53,690 bases of DNA from Hyphomicrobiales bacterium (GTDB taxonomy: Bacteria > Pseudomonadota > Alphaproteobacteria > Rhizobiales > Rhizobiaceae), in the NCBI GenBank assembly GCA_900470965.1, contig UCCS01000031.1, positions 1 to 53,690 on the forward strand, written 5' to 3'. The translations under genes were made by a program, and so were the position numbers. Below are positions 43,591 to 52,169 of the stretch, piece after piece. Below the pieces are notes generated by a model. The model did no database searches. It saw only the letters and a list, made by a program, of their open reading frames with translations, and had not been told where the DNA came from. Positions within the stretch are counted from its first letter, which is position 1. The number at the start of each line of letters is the position of its first letter.

Positions 43591-44886
43591 TTATGGCATC
43601 AGGTCCTGACCCTGCTCCTGAGCACTCTTCAGCACTTCGACCGGGTCGCCGCTTCCGAGGACAGCTTCGCGAACACCGTCCATCATCATCTTTTCGACCT
43701 GACGATAATTCGGTCCGGGAAAGGCGATATTGGCGGTCAGTCGGTCGAGCTGTTTGATGTTGGACCGGAACATCGGATTTTCCTTGAGCCAGGGGCCGAG
43801 ATAGTTCGGGTCGTCGACGATATCGAGGCGCAGAGGCAGGTAGCCGATCTTGCTGGTGATGATCGTGTAGGCTTCCTTGCTCGTCAGATATTTGAGCAGC
43901 TCATAGGAGGCGCGCTGCTTGTTGGGGTCCTTGCTGAAGACGAAGAGTGCACTGCCGGAATTGGTCGGCGCCGTCGGCTTGTCGCCAAAGGAAGGCATCG
44001 GTGCAAGCCGCAGCTCGAACTTGCCCTGAGCCGACTTCTTGACGCTGGACAGTAGTGCGCTCGTATAGAGGAACATGCCCATGTTGCCAGCGGCAAACGT
44101 GTCGGATGCGCTCGCCGGATCGATCTTGGCATGCGCGCCGCTGTCGACCATGTTGCGCAGCATCTTCACGGCGTCCGCCGCGTCCTTGTCGGCAAACGTC
44201 AGCTTGTCGCCGTCGCGCACCTTGCCGCCATTCGACATGACGATCGACTGATAGACGAAAGTGCCGTCGGTCGGGCCGTAGGCGCCGGGGAAGAAGCCGT
44301 TCTTGCCGGTCTTCTCCTTGATGGCCTTGCCGGCAACGTTGATATCGTCCCAGGTCCTCGGTGGCTTGTCCGGATCGAGGCCCGCCTGCTTGAAGAGGTC
44401 GGCATTGTAAAACAGGATCGGTGTCGAGAACGTGTAAGCCAGGCCATAGGTCTTGCCATCGACTTTGCCGAGCTCGAGGCCCTGCGGAATCATGCCGGCG
44501 AACTGATCCTTCAGTTCGTTCGCATCGACCATGTCTTCCAGCGCGTTGGCGCCGAGGTCGCTGGCGATGTAGATCAAATCGCGGAACACCAATTGCGCCA
44601 CGTCCGGCTGCTTGCCGGCGACGATATCGGCCTGCACGCGCGACATGATCTCATTGGACGGGACGGCGACGGTCTCGACCTTGATGTTGGGGAATTTCTT
44701 TTCGAAACCGGCAATCAGTTCCTTGGTGGCATCGGCCCCGGCGCTCGCCGAGGCGAGATTGTAATTGTAGAAGCTGATCGTCACCGGCTTGTCGACGGAT
44801 GCGGGCATTTCGGCAAATGCGCCTGATGGTAAGAGCGAGACGGCGGCGAGTGCTGCCGTGAACTTCAACGTGGTTCTGCGCAACAT
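43591..44886 (-). CDS. Extracellular solute-binding protein (family 1, UgpB-like)
   Basis: A 431-residue periplasmic binding protein with signal peptide MLRRTTLKFTAALAAVSLLP, cleavage near GAFAE. The mature part VTISFYNYNLASA, then FEKKFPNIKVETVAV, is typical of family 1, including glycerol-phosphate binders. GGAG lies 6 bases before ATG 44886; an ATG two codons earlier (44892) touches the GGAG and is less likely. It follows a phosphoesterase gene and precedes two permeases. The ligand may be a phosphate ester, judged only from the neighbours. Confidence 0.92.
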   Translation of the reverse strand: MLRRTTLKFTAALAAVSLLPSGAFAEMPASVDKPVTISFYNYNLASASAGADATKELIAGFEKKFPNIKVETVAVPSNEIMSRVQADIVAGKQPDVAQLVFRDLIYIASDLGANALEDMVDANELKDQFAGMIPQGLELGKVDGKTYGLAYTFSTPILFYNADLFKQAGLDPDKPPRTWDDINVAGKAIKEKTGKNGFFPGAYGPTDGTFVYQSIVMSNGGKVRDGDKLTFADKDAADAVKMLRNMVDSGAHAKIDPASASDTFAAGNMGMFLYTSALLSSVKKSAQGKFELRLAPMPSFGDKPTAPTNSGSALFVFSKDPNKQRASYELLKYLTSKEAYTIITSKIGYLPLRLDIVDDPNYLGPWLKENPMFRSNIKQLDRLTANIAFPGPNYRQVEKMMMDGVREAVLGSGDPVEVLKSAQEQGQDLMP

Positions 44887-44902
44887 GGACATCTCCGGGA
44901 AT

Positions 44903-45745
44903 TTATTCGGCCGCGACGGGCACAGCCCGCGCCAACAGCATTTCGAGTGGATAGGTGTTGAGTTCGGCGCGGTCGGATGGCAGCGGTACGAAGGCCATGG
45001 TGAGGCCGGACGGGCGGATGGTGCCGATGCCGAAGGAGGCGCCGCGCACCATGCGCAAAATGTCGGTGCGCAGAATGTCGGTCGCTGCATGCTGGCCGGT
45101 GCCGACAACGACGGGGATGCCGTGCCAGACAGACACGCGGTCATGATGGATGTGGCCGCTGAGGATGCCGATGATATCGCGGCCCTTGAGCAGCGATCTG
45201 AAGCGTTCCGACTGCGGAAAATGAATGGTCCGCCAGTGGGTTGTATCGGGTTCTTCACCTAGAGCCGGCGGATGATGGACGACGATCAGCTTCGGCAGAT
45301 CGGGATGCGTATCCAGTGTCGAGGCCAGCCAGTCGAACTGTTCCGGATCGATTGTTCCGCCGATCAGTCCCGGCGTAGAGGAGTCGATCGTGACGATGTG
45401 GATGCCATCGACGACGACATCGTGATCGTAGGGGGCATCCGGATCTTCGGTCGTAACGCCCATACCCTCGTAAAAACCGGGACGGGTGTCGTGATTGCCG
45501 AGCGCATAGATCACCGGCACGTCGATGCGTGCATCCATGATCTCCTTCAGTCGACGGAAACTCTCCGCATCACCGCGATTGGTGAGGTCGCCACTGGCTA
45601 TGACGAATTGCGGCTTAGGCGTGACTGTGGCGACCAGATCGAGCACTTGGTTGAGCGTCTCGGTCGTATCGCTGTAAAGATGATCGTCATCGGCGGTGCC
45701 GATGTGCAGGTCGGTCAGATGAATGAAAGTGGTCTCGCGGCGCAT
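44903..45745 (-). CDS. Metallophosphoesterase (calcineurin-like, Icc/GpdQ-like)
   Basis: A 280-residue dinuclear metal phosphodiesterase. All five motifs are present: Asp12/His14 (TDLHIG), Asp53 (SGDLTNRGD), Asn84-His85 (GNHD), His157/158 (VVHHPP) and His198/His200 (SGHIHHD). Relatives cleave cAMP, glycerophosphodiesters or other diesters. No signal peptide, so it is cytoplasmic. GGGAG lies 8 bases before the start. It is the first gene after the 19-bp TetR-type palindrome and heads the transporter operon, suggesting that a phosphodiester or its product is handled. Confidence 0.92.
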   Translation of the reverse strand: MRRETTFIHLTDLHIGTADDDHLYSDTTETLNQVLDLVATVTPKPQFVIASGDLTNRGDAESFRRLKEIMDARIDVPVIYALGNHDTRPGFYEGMGVTTEDPDAPYDHDVVVDGIHIVTIDSSTPGLIGGTIDPEQFDWLASTLDTHPDLPKLIVVHHPPALGEEPDTTHWRTIHFPQSERFRSLLKGRDIIGILSGHIHHDRVSVWHGIPVVVGTGQHAATDILRTDILRMVRGASFGIGTIRPSGLTMAFVPLPSDRAELNTYPLEMLLARAVPVAAE

Positions 45746-45812
45746 CGGAAGGCTCCCTGACGGTTCTCTGATGAAAACCGATAGAGGGGGCGTGTTTCGC
45801 AGGCGTGACGGA

Positions 45813-45831
45813 TTTCGAATGCTGTTCGAAA
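45813..45831. promoter_or_regulatory. Palindromic operator TTTCGAA-N5-TTCGAAA (predicted TetR site)
   Basis: Perfect 7-bp arms around TGCTG. It lies in the 111-bp gap between the 3' end of the TetR gene and the start of the phosphoesterase-transporter operon, about 70 bp before the operon start. Size and symmetry fit a TetR-family operator. Confidence 0.75.
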
Positions 45832-45856
45832 GACGTTAGGACTTCATCCGCGAAAC

Positions 45857-46498
45857 TCAGGAAGCCCGACGGAACATCGGCGCAATCACCTCCACCATGC
45901 GCGCTATGACGAGATCCGGATTGTCGAGATCCATCTGATGATTGGTGAGAAGCTCGGTGCGCTGCCTGCTGCGGGTGACCTGCGAGCGGATGCCGAGCGC
46001 ACAGTTCAGGCGCCAGCCGATATCCACTTCCTCGAGCCAGGGCGCGATCCGCTTCAATTGCGGAATGAAGGCCCGGTGATGCTCGACGTCGTCGATGATG
46101 CGACGATAGTGAGGCGCACCTTCACGGTGGGAATGGGCCATCGAGGTGAAGTGCGACAGCACAGGATAGCTCGATGTCGGATCGGTCGCCCAGCGGATCG
46201 ACGGACCGACAAGAGCTGCAATCACCTCCTCGATATCGGGGGGATTGGGCGCTCGCCGATCGACGGCTTTCTGCAGCAGGCTCAGGCGCTCGGCGTTCAG
46301 ACGGCGATAGACGCGCTCTGCAACGGCGGTGATCAGTTCTTCCTGGGATCCGAAATGATAGACAATCGCCGAAGGCGTCGCTTGCGCCTGGATCGCAATC
46401 CGGCGTGCGGTCAGCTCTTCGGGGCCATGCGCCTCGCAAAGCAGCAGCTCGCAGGCATCCATGAGGCGTTTTGCAGTGACGTTCGTTCGACTGGACAT
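45857..46498 (-). CDS. TetR family transcriptional regulator
   Basis: A 213-residue regulator. The HTH covers KRLMDACELLLCEAHGPEEL, TARRIAIQAQATPSAIVYHF and GSQEELITAVAERV, followed by a helical ligand domain. ATG 46498 is chosen because the TetR fold begins right after it; AAGG lies 9 bases before. It lies directly upstream of, and in the same direction as, the operon it probably represses through the palindrome at 45813. The effector is unknown, perhaps the imported compound. Confidence 0.9.
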   Translation of the reverse strand: MSSRTNVTAKRLMDACELLLCEAHGPEELTARRIAIQAQATPSAIVYHFGSQEELITAVAERVYRRLNAERLSLLQKAVDRRAPNPPDIEEVIAALVGPSIRWATDPTSSYPVLSHFTSMAHSHREGAPHYRRIIDDVEHHRAFIPQLKRIAPWLEEVDIGWRLNCALGIRSQVTRSRQRTELLTNHQMDLDNPDLVIARMVEVIAPMFRRAS

Positions 46499-46656
46499 GA
46501 GGCGCGCACCTTCGCCCAATGACCTAGGCCGCAAGTATGTAGCCCGGATGACGCAACGCGATGAAAGTTCGATGAACTTCATTGCCGGCAACGATGCCTG
46601 CACTGCTCAGCAGCAAAAAACCGCCACAGAAGATTTCAAACCGCGCCCGCCACCCC

Positions 46657-48381
46657 TCAATATGAGGCCAGCAGGTTCTGCCCGAAATCCGGTTCGACGC
46701 CCAGAATGGGCGCGGCGCGGCTGATGATGTCATGCACCATGGGTGCTGCCGTATTCGTCGCGAAGGTGAGCCCGTGCTGGCCGGTCAGCGGTTCGTCGAT
46801 GAAGGACAGCACGACATATTTCGGCGCATCGATCGGGAAGGCCGCGAGATAGGCGTTGAAGCTCAGCGTGTGCGAATAATGGCCGTTCACGACCTTGTTC
46901 GCCGTGCCCGTCTTGCCGCCGACATGGAAACCAGGCACGTCGGCCGTGCGTCCGGAGCCTTGTTCGCCATTGAGCTTGAAGAGGGAGCGGATCGTGTCGC
47001 TTGTGCTTTTCTTGACGATCTGCTGCTCGGTTTTTGCTGCCTCTTCGGCCGAGCGCGGCAGGAAAGTCGGCTCTATAAGCTCGCCGCCATCGACGAGAGC
47101 GGCACCGGCAACTGCTGTCTGCAATGGCGTGGTCGCGACACCATGGCCGAAGGAGATCGTGATCGAGTTGATCTTCTTCCATACTTTCGGCTGCGTCGGC
47201 GTTTTCACCTCCGGCAGTTCGGTCTGCATCTTCGTTAAGAGGCCAAAGCGGGTCAGATAATCCTTCTGGCGATCCATGCCGACCAGATCCATCATCCTCG
47301 CCGTACCGATATTGGAGGAATAGCGGAAGATTTCCGGAATGGTCAGCCAGCGGCGCGGCACGTCATGGTCGTCATGGATGATGAAGCCGCCGTAGTGCAG
47401 CGGGCCGGTGGCATCGAAACTGTCTGAGAGTTTGACCGTGCCGCTGTCGAGCGCCAATGCCATCGAGAAGGTCTTGAAGGTCGAGCCCATTTCGAAAGTG
47501 CCGTTCGACATGCGGTTCAGCCAGCCTTCGCTGCCGGTCGCCTGCGGGTCGTTCGGGTCGAAATCGGGGGCGGAAGCCATGGCCAGAACCTCGCCCGTAT
47601 GGATATCGAGGATGACGGCACCGGCGGCCTTGCCCTTGTAGGTGGTGATAGCGTCGGTGACCACGTCATGAACGACATTCTGCGCCCGGATGTCGATCGA
47701 CAGCTTCACCGGCTCCAGATTTTCGCGCACCGCAAGCCCCGTGGATTCCAGATCAGAGAGCCCCTGCATGTCGAGATATTTTTCCATGCCGGCCATGCCC
47801 TTGTTGTCGATATCGACATAGCCGAGAATGTGGGCCGCCGTGCGCCCGCCAGGATAGAAGCGCTTCACTTCGGGGCGGAAGCCGATGGCGGGAAGGCCGA
47901 GAGCCAGAACCTCGCTTTGCTGCTTCGGCGTCAGCTGGCGACGCAGCCATGTGAACTGCGAACGCTTGTCCGACAGTTTCTGATAGAGCGTTTTCCGGTC
48001 GAGTTCCGGGAAAAGCTGTGTGAGCTTCTCGACCGCTTCATCGACATCGACCATATGGCTCGGCTCGGCAAACATCGAAACCGTGCGGATATCGGTCGCC
48101 AGGAGTTCGCCGTTGCGGTCGAGGATATCCGGCCGTGAGGCCATGATCGGATTTGGCGGAATGCTCGATGTCGTCGTGTCGACGGCAAGGCCATAATAGA
48201 TCAGCTTGCCGAACATTCCGACGTAGACGATGCCGAGGACGCCTGCGAGGGTGACAATACGGCTTCTGGCTTGCCGTGCCGTTCCGGCGGTCTTGCGAGC
48301 GGCTCGCGTGAAGGGGGCAGATTCGAAGGTGAGCTTTACCAGCCGACCGCTTCTTACGCTGATACTATGAATGATCGACAT
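46657..48381 (-). CDS. Class B penicillin-binding protein (FtsI/PBP2-like)
   Basis: A 574-residue septal or elongation transpeptidase. One membrane anchor lies at residues 42-60, then a PBP dimerisation domain (SRPDILDRNGELLATDIRTV). The catalytic domain has Ser300-x-x-Lys303 (GSTFKT), SSN (355-357) and KTG (490-492). It cross-links peptidoglycan on the periplasmic side. It is not in a division-gene cluster: no mraW, ftsL or mur genes are nearby, so it is probably a second FtsI-like paralogue. Start ATG 48381 has only a weak RBS; the longer frame to 48432 is less likely. Confidence 0.93.
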   Translation of the reverse strand: MSIIHSISVRSGRLVKLTFESAPFTRAARKTAGTARQARSRIVTLAGVLGIVYVGMFGKLIYYGLAVDTTTSSIPPNPIMASRPDILDRNGELLATDIRTVSMFAEPSHMVDVDEAVEKLTQLFPELDRKTLYQKLSDKRSQFTWLRRQLTPKQQSEVLALGLPAIGFRPEVKRFYPGGRTAAHILGYVDIDNKGMAGMEKYLDMQGLSDLESTGLAVRENLEPVKLSIDIRAQNVVHDVVTDAITTYKGKAAGAVILDIHTGEVLAMASAPDFDPNDPQATGSEGWLNRMSNGTFEMGSTFKTFSMALALDSGTVKLSDSFDATGPLHYGGFIIHDDHDVPRRWLTIPEIFRYSSNIGTARMMDLVGMDRQKDYLTRFGLLTKMQTELPEVKTPTQPKVWKKINSITISFGHGVATTPLQTAVAGAALVDGGELIEPTFLPRSAEEAAKTEQQIVKKSTSDTIRSLFKLNGEQGSGRTADVPGFHVGGKTGTANKVVNGHYSHTLSFNAYLAAFPIDAPKYVVLSFIDEPLTGQHGLTFATNTAAPMVHDIISRAAPILGVEPDFGQNLLASY

Positions 48382-48751
48382 TGCCACACACCGAGAACAG
48401 AACGCACTTGCGCATAACCCACCCGTCGGCATCGACTCTCGAGGGGAGGCATGTGCGGATTTAAAGCCCTACGCGGCGGAACACATTCCCACGGCTCTGG
48501 TAGAACGTTTAAACTTCTGCCCATCTGAGACCTGGATGGTTAACAAGGTCTTATCCGGCTGCGTGCATTTTGTCGCAGCCGCTCTGTACGCCCGCGCCAA
48601 AAATCACTGGAGGATTTAAAACGATTTTAAAATAACCACCCAGAAAGCTAATCGATTTTAATTTTACGGTTAAAATTTTCTTGTTGCAGCGCAAAAAGAA
48701 TTCAGGCCTAGATCCCTCCGAAGGGTCAATTTGCTCCTCGGAGGAACGCAT
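48382..48751. other. Intergenic, AT-rich second half with two dyads
   Basis: No gene is supported here. From about 48612 the sequence becomes strikingly AT-rich and has two dyads: TTTAAAA-CGA-TTTTAAA (48615-48631) and AATTTTA-CGGT-TAAAATT (48660-48677). They lie before the small gene at 48752 and may hold its promoter or a regulator site. Confidence 0.5.
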
Positions 48752-48925
48752 ATGACTGTGACATTTCCGCTGACTGAAAAGCGCAACGCCGATGAGTTGC
48801 TTAAACATCTGATCCAGCACAACCTCTCCTATCCCGGAAACTGTGCCGTTTCGCTCAAGGCTCACGTGGCCCTTGTCACTTCTTCCTATACGTTCGCGCT
48901 CAGCACCGCACGGACAGCTTGGTAG
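48752..48925 (+). CDS. Small hypothetical protein (57 aa)
   Basis: A 57-residue frame, MTVTFPLTEKRNADELLKHL then IQHNLSYPGNCAVSLKAHVA and a Ser/Thr/Ala-rich end. GGAGGAA lies 5-6 bases before the ATG, a near-perfect ribosome binding site, and an AT-rich putative promoter region lies upstream. No membrane segment or signal peptide is clear. I do not recognise it. The strong RBS supports a real gene; the short length keeps it uncertain. Confidence 0.5.
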   Translation: MTVTFPLTEKRNADELLKHLIQHNLSYPGNCAVSLKAHVALVTSSYTFALSTARTAW

Positions 48926-49268
48926 CGATCGACAGCCGCGCTTTTATTTCTAACGCCATCGGCCTCAGTCCTCCCGAAACGCGGAGATGAACAACCGGCA
49001 GGCCAGCCAAATACCGTCTGATCAGCGGCTCCCCGCACGGAACCGCGATCCAACTTCGCAAGGCCGCACAGTTCGTGGCCGCCTCCTGGCCATGTTATGC
49101 AGGTGGGTATAGCGCCGATCTCTCCGAGTAACGATCGGAGCAACGCAGACCGCGGACATTAGCAACTCCACCTCAGCCTTTAGGGGATGAGAAGAGTTTT
49201 GTGTTGTGACAAATGAAAAATCTGATTTACTGGCACCGCGCAGCTTGGCTTTGAGGGGGATACGGCCG
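48926..49268. other. Intergenic region without recognised features
   Basis: About 340 bp between the small gene and the L,D-transpeptidase. I see no convincing gene, hairpin or repeat. It probably holds the promoter of the envelope genes downstream. Confidence 0.5.
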
Positions 49269-49940
49269 ATGGTGTGGACTCGCAGGGATATTCTGCTTGG
49301 TGGATTGGCGTTACTTGGCACCGGCGCGGTAGGGAAACCGGTCTTTGCCCAGGCAGCTTCCTATTTTGCTGGCACCGCAGTCGACAATGGCGTCACGTTC
49401 CGAGCGACCAACTTCGCCAAGATCGACAAGCAATGGCACCGCCAGGTTGTCAAATATTTCAGCAGCGAGCCGATCGGCACCGTTGTTGTCGATACGCGGC
49501 ATCATTTTCTCTATTTGATCATGGAGAACAAGACAGCCATTCGCTACGGCGTCGGCGTCGGCCGCGAGGGCTTCAAATGGTTTGGCCGCGCCACGATCGA
49601 CAACAAATCGCTTTGGCCGCGCTGGACACCGCCTCCGGAGATGCGCAAGCGTCATCCCGAACTGCCCGAATTCGTGGCGGGAGGCTCGCCGAAGAATCCA
49701 CTCGGGCCCCGTGCCATGTACCTGCTGCGTGACGGCGTCGATACCGGCTATCGCTTCCACGGCACGTTGGAACCGTGGAGCATCGGCAAGGATGCCTCCA
49801 GTGGCTGCATCCGAATGTTCAACGAAGACGCCATTGATCTTTACCAGCGTTGCCCGATCGGCACCGCGGTGCAGGTTCTGCCGCATATTGCCGACCAGGC
49901 GCCTGCCGCCGAGGTCAGCCAGGCCACCCCGGTCGAATGA
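49269..49940 (+). CDS. L,D-transpeptidase (YkuD/ErfK family), Tat-exported
   Basis: A 223-residue peptidoglycan enzyme. The N-terminus MVWTRRDILLGG with a hydrophobic stretch to VFAQA is a twin-arginine signal. The catalytic motif is His164 in YRFHGT and SIGKDASSGCIRMFNEDA with Cys180. Such enzymes make 3-3 cross-links or attach lipoproteins to peptidoglycan, a common mode in Rhizobiales. GAGGGGAT precedes ATG 49269; in-frame GTG 49206 would add 21 residues before the signal. The OmpA/Pal lipoprotein gene follows after 13 bp. Confidence 0.93.
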   Translation: MVWTRRDILLGGLALLGTGAVGKPVFAQAASYFAGTAVDNGVTFRATNFAKIDKQWHRQVVKYFSSEPIGTVVVDTRHHFLYLIMENKTAIRYGVGVGREGFKWFGRATIDNKSLWPRWTPPPEMRKRHPELPEFVAGGSPKNPLGPRAMYLLRDGVDTGYRFHGTLEPWSIGKDASSGCIRMFNEDAIDLYQRCPIGTAVQVLPHIADQAPAAEVSQATPVE

Positions 49941-49953
49941 GGAAATCAGCTTG

Positions 49954-50490
49954 ATGTCTGTTTTGACCGCATATGCGATGCGCCTTGCCGTCTCGGCCAT
50001 GCTTCTGGCGCTCACGGCCTGCACCACCACCGATATCGCCTCCGTGGAGGAACCTGCGACAGCACCGATGACCGGCCAGACCAACGATCCCGCACCCGGT
50101 TTCGAGAACGTCAAGGCTGGCAGTGAAGAGGATTTCATCCTCAGTGTCGGCCGACGGATCTACTTCACGCAAGATTCCGCCAAACTCGATACCGTCTCCA
50201 TGACAACGCTGGACAACCAGGCTGCCTGGCTGAACAGGAACCCGGCCTGGCTGATCAAGCTGCAGGGATTTGCCGATGATTCCGGTTCGGAGTCGAAAAT
50301 GAAGAACCTGTCGCAGCAGCGCGCCGATGCCGTCATGGCCTATCTCGTCTCGAAGGGCGTCGACGCCAACCGCATGTGGGCCAAGGGTTACGGTGCGGAT
50401 CGGGAAGTTCGCGACTGCACACAGCGTTCGTGCAAGGTGCAGAACAGGCGCGTCGTCGCCAATCTGCGCACGGAGCGGGATGCGATCTGA
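49954..50490 (+). CDS. OmpA/Pal-family lipoprotein
   Basis: A 178-residue outer-membrane lipoprotein. The lipobox LALTAC ends at Cys23, which would be acylated. The C-terminal OmpA-like domain has IYFTQDSAKLD, LQGFADDSG, LSQQRADAVMAYLVSKGV and NRRVVANL, the peptidoglycan-binding pattern. GAGGAAATC precedes the start; TTG 49951 one codon earlier is possible. It is probably co-transcribed with the L,D-transpeptidase, and both act on the peptidoglycan-outer membrane link. It is a Pal paralogue: no tol genes are nearby. Confidence 0.9.
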   Translation: MSVLTAYAMRLAVSAMLLALTACTTTDIASVEEPATAPMTGQTNDPAPGFENVKAGSEEDFILSVGRRIYFTQDSAKLDTVSMTTLDNQAAWLNRNPAWLIKLQGFADDSGSESKMKNLSQQRADAVMAYLVSKGVDANRMWAKGYGADREVRDCTQRSCKVQNRRVVANLRTERDAI

Positions 50491-50779
50491 CTGCAATTTC
50501 CTGGCTTATGACCTCAATCCGTGGGGGGCGCGCCTGACCTCTCCGCTTCCAACAGCCGTTCGTGAGCCGGAGATATGTGCGCCCGCTCGATTTGGGTTGA
50601 AGCACACTACCCCGTCTCATCAAAAGTGATGAAGCCAAGCATCCGGCCTTCATCTTCCTCAAGGCTTCGCCAGGCTGCACACTGATGTTGCGGCCTCGGA
50701 CCCGGTGTTCGGCGTGCGCGCAGCGTCTAAGGCATTGAACCTGTATCCGATTAGGATGCTTTGCAGGCTGGACATGTAA

Positions 50780-52090
50780 ATGAAGTTTTCGTACCGCGTT
50801 CCTCACATGTTCTATCGTGCGACGTTTGCCGTCAGCGCACTCGTCTTTCTCGCCGGCGCTGTGTCGCCAGCTTACGCCGACGACACGCCCTTTGCTCCGC
50901 AAACGAAAATCCGTCTGACGGTCGTCCAATGGATGCCGTCCAAGGGTCAGTTCGAGCGATGGGATGCGATCGGCGGCGAATATACGATTTCGAATGAAGG
51001 CGCAGTCTCCCTGCCCTTTCTGGGATCGCTGTCCGTTGGAAATCTGGACAATGCCGGCCTAACCAATGAGATTGCCAAGCGCCTGCAGGAAAAGATGGGT
51101 TTGGCCCAGACACCTGCGGTCACCATCGACGTTCTCGACTATCCGTCCATCTATGTCGTGGGAGACGTAACCACGCCGGGGGAATACAAGTTTCGCTCCG
51201 GCCTTAGCGTCCTGCAATCGCTGGCCATGAGCGGCGGCCCACTGCGGCCGGGAGCACGGCAACGATCGCAAACGATCACGCTTGCCGGCGAGTTGCGGGA
51301 AATTGACCATTCGCTGCTGCGCAGCTCCGCAAAGCTCGCGCGGCTGCAAGCGGAGATGGCCGGAGCAAAGGAGATAAGCTTCGACCAGCCGCCCGCCGCC
51401 GACCAGCAATATGCCGCCAGTATCCACGACGAGGAGAGGGTCATATTTCAGGCGCGCGCAAGCGCGCTGGACAGGCAGTCGACGGCGCTTGTCGAATTGC
51501 GCAATCTCTTGAAGGCGGAAATCGATACGCTGGAAGAGAAGCTGAAGGGTTCGGATGACAATATCCAGTCGGTCGAGGAGCAGTTGACCAGCGTCAAGAC
51601 GCTGGTCGAGAAGGGCCTCACGATCACCTCACGCCAGATGGATCTGGAACGGTTGCTCACCACCTATCGCTCCGACCGGCTCGACCTCGTCACGGCTATC
51701 ATGCGGGGTCGCCAGGCGATCAACGAGACGACACGCAATCTCGAGGGACTTTCCGACACACGCCGGAGCGAAGTCGCTTCCGAGGTGCAGGCGGAAAAGG
51801 CCAACCTTGATCAGCTCAGATTGAAGCGCGACACGACACAACAGCTGCTTCTTGAAGAGCTCTCCAACGGCAGCAACGTGAGTGACAGCGGTGAAGAACT
51901 TCCGCTGACATTCACCGTGAGCCGGCGGGACAACGGACAAGTCAATCAGTTCCAGGCCTCCGAAACGACGGAACTGGCGCCGGGTGACGTGGTCAAGGTA
52001 ATACAGCCCCGCATCGCGGATGCGCCGTCCGACGACGCCACTGCGCTGCCTGCTCAGACAGAGGCGCATATCAGTCAGGTGAGCCGGTGA
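50780..52090 (+). CDS. Polysaccharide export protein, ExoF-like
   Basis: A 436-residue exported protein. The signal peptide runs from residue 10 to cleavage near SPAYAD. A polysaccharide-export (Poly_export/SLBB-type) domain follows: IGGEYTISNEGAVSLPFLGS, then VTIDVLDYPSIYVVGDVTTPGEYKF split around residue 125. The middle, about 190-370, is a long heptad-rich coiled coil. Size and layout match ExoF of succinoglycan synthesis. It works in the periplasm/outer membrane during export of an exopolysaccharide. The flippase gene downstream supports this. Confidence 0.88.
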   Translation: MKFSYRVPHMFYRATFAVSALVFLAGAVSPAYADDTPFAPQTKIRLTVVQWMPSKGQFERWDAIGGEYTISNEGAVSLPFLGSLSVGNLDNAGLTNEIAKRLQEKMGLAQTPAVTIDVLDYPSIYVVGDVTTPGEYKFRSGLSVLQSLAMSGGPLRPGARQRSQTITLAGELREIDHSLLRSSAKLARLQAEMAGAKEISFDQPPAADQQYAASIHDEERVIFQARASALDRQSTALVELRNLLKAEIDTLEEKLKGSDDNIQSVEEQLTSVKTLVEKGLTITSRQMDLERLLTTYRSDRLDLVTAIMRGRQAINETTRNLEGLSDTRRSEVASEVQAEKANLDQLRLKRDTTQQLLLEELSNGSNVSDSGEELPLTFTVSRRDNGQVNQFQASETTELAPGDVVKVIQPRIADAPSDDATALPAQTEAHISQVSR

Positions 52091-52169
52091 CGCGCGAAAA
52101 GCATGTGCCGCAGTCGCGCTTTCGGCGGGCGGTTGAGCGTCATCACGGGATAAACGGCTGGGGCTTCTG

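Noticed and set aside
44887..45258. N-terminal extension of the UgpB-like binding protein
   Set aside because: It would put 124 Cys/Ser/Pro-rich residues before a clear signal peptide and overlaps the phosphoesterase gene.
50780..52090. Naming the export gene exoF
   Set aside because: The layout fits ExoF, but rhizobia carry several paralogues and only two genes of the locus are visible, so no symbol is given.
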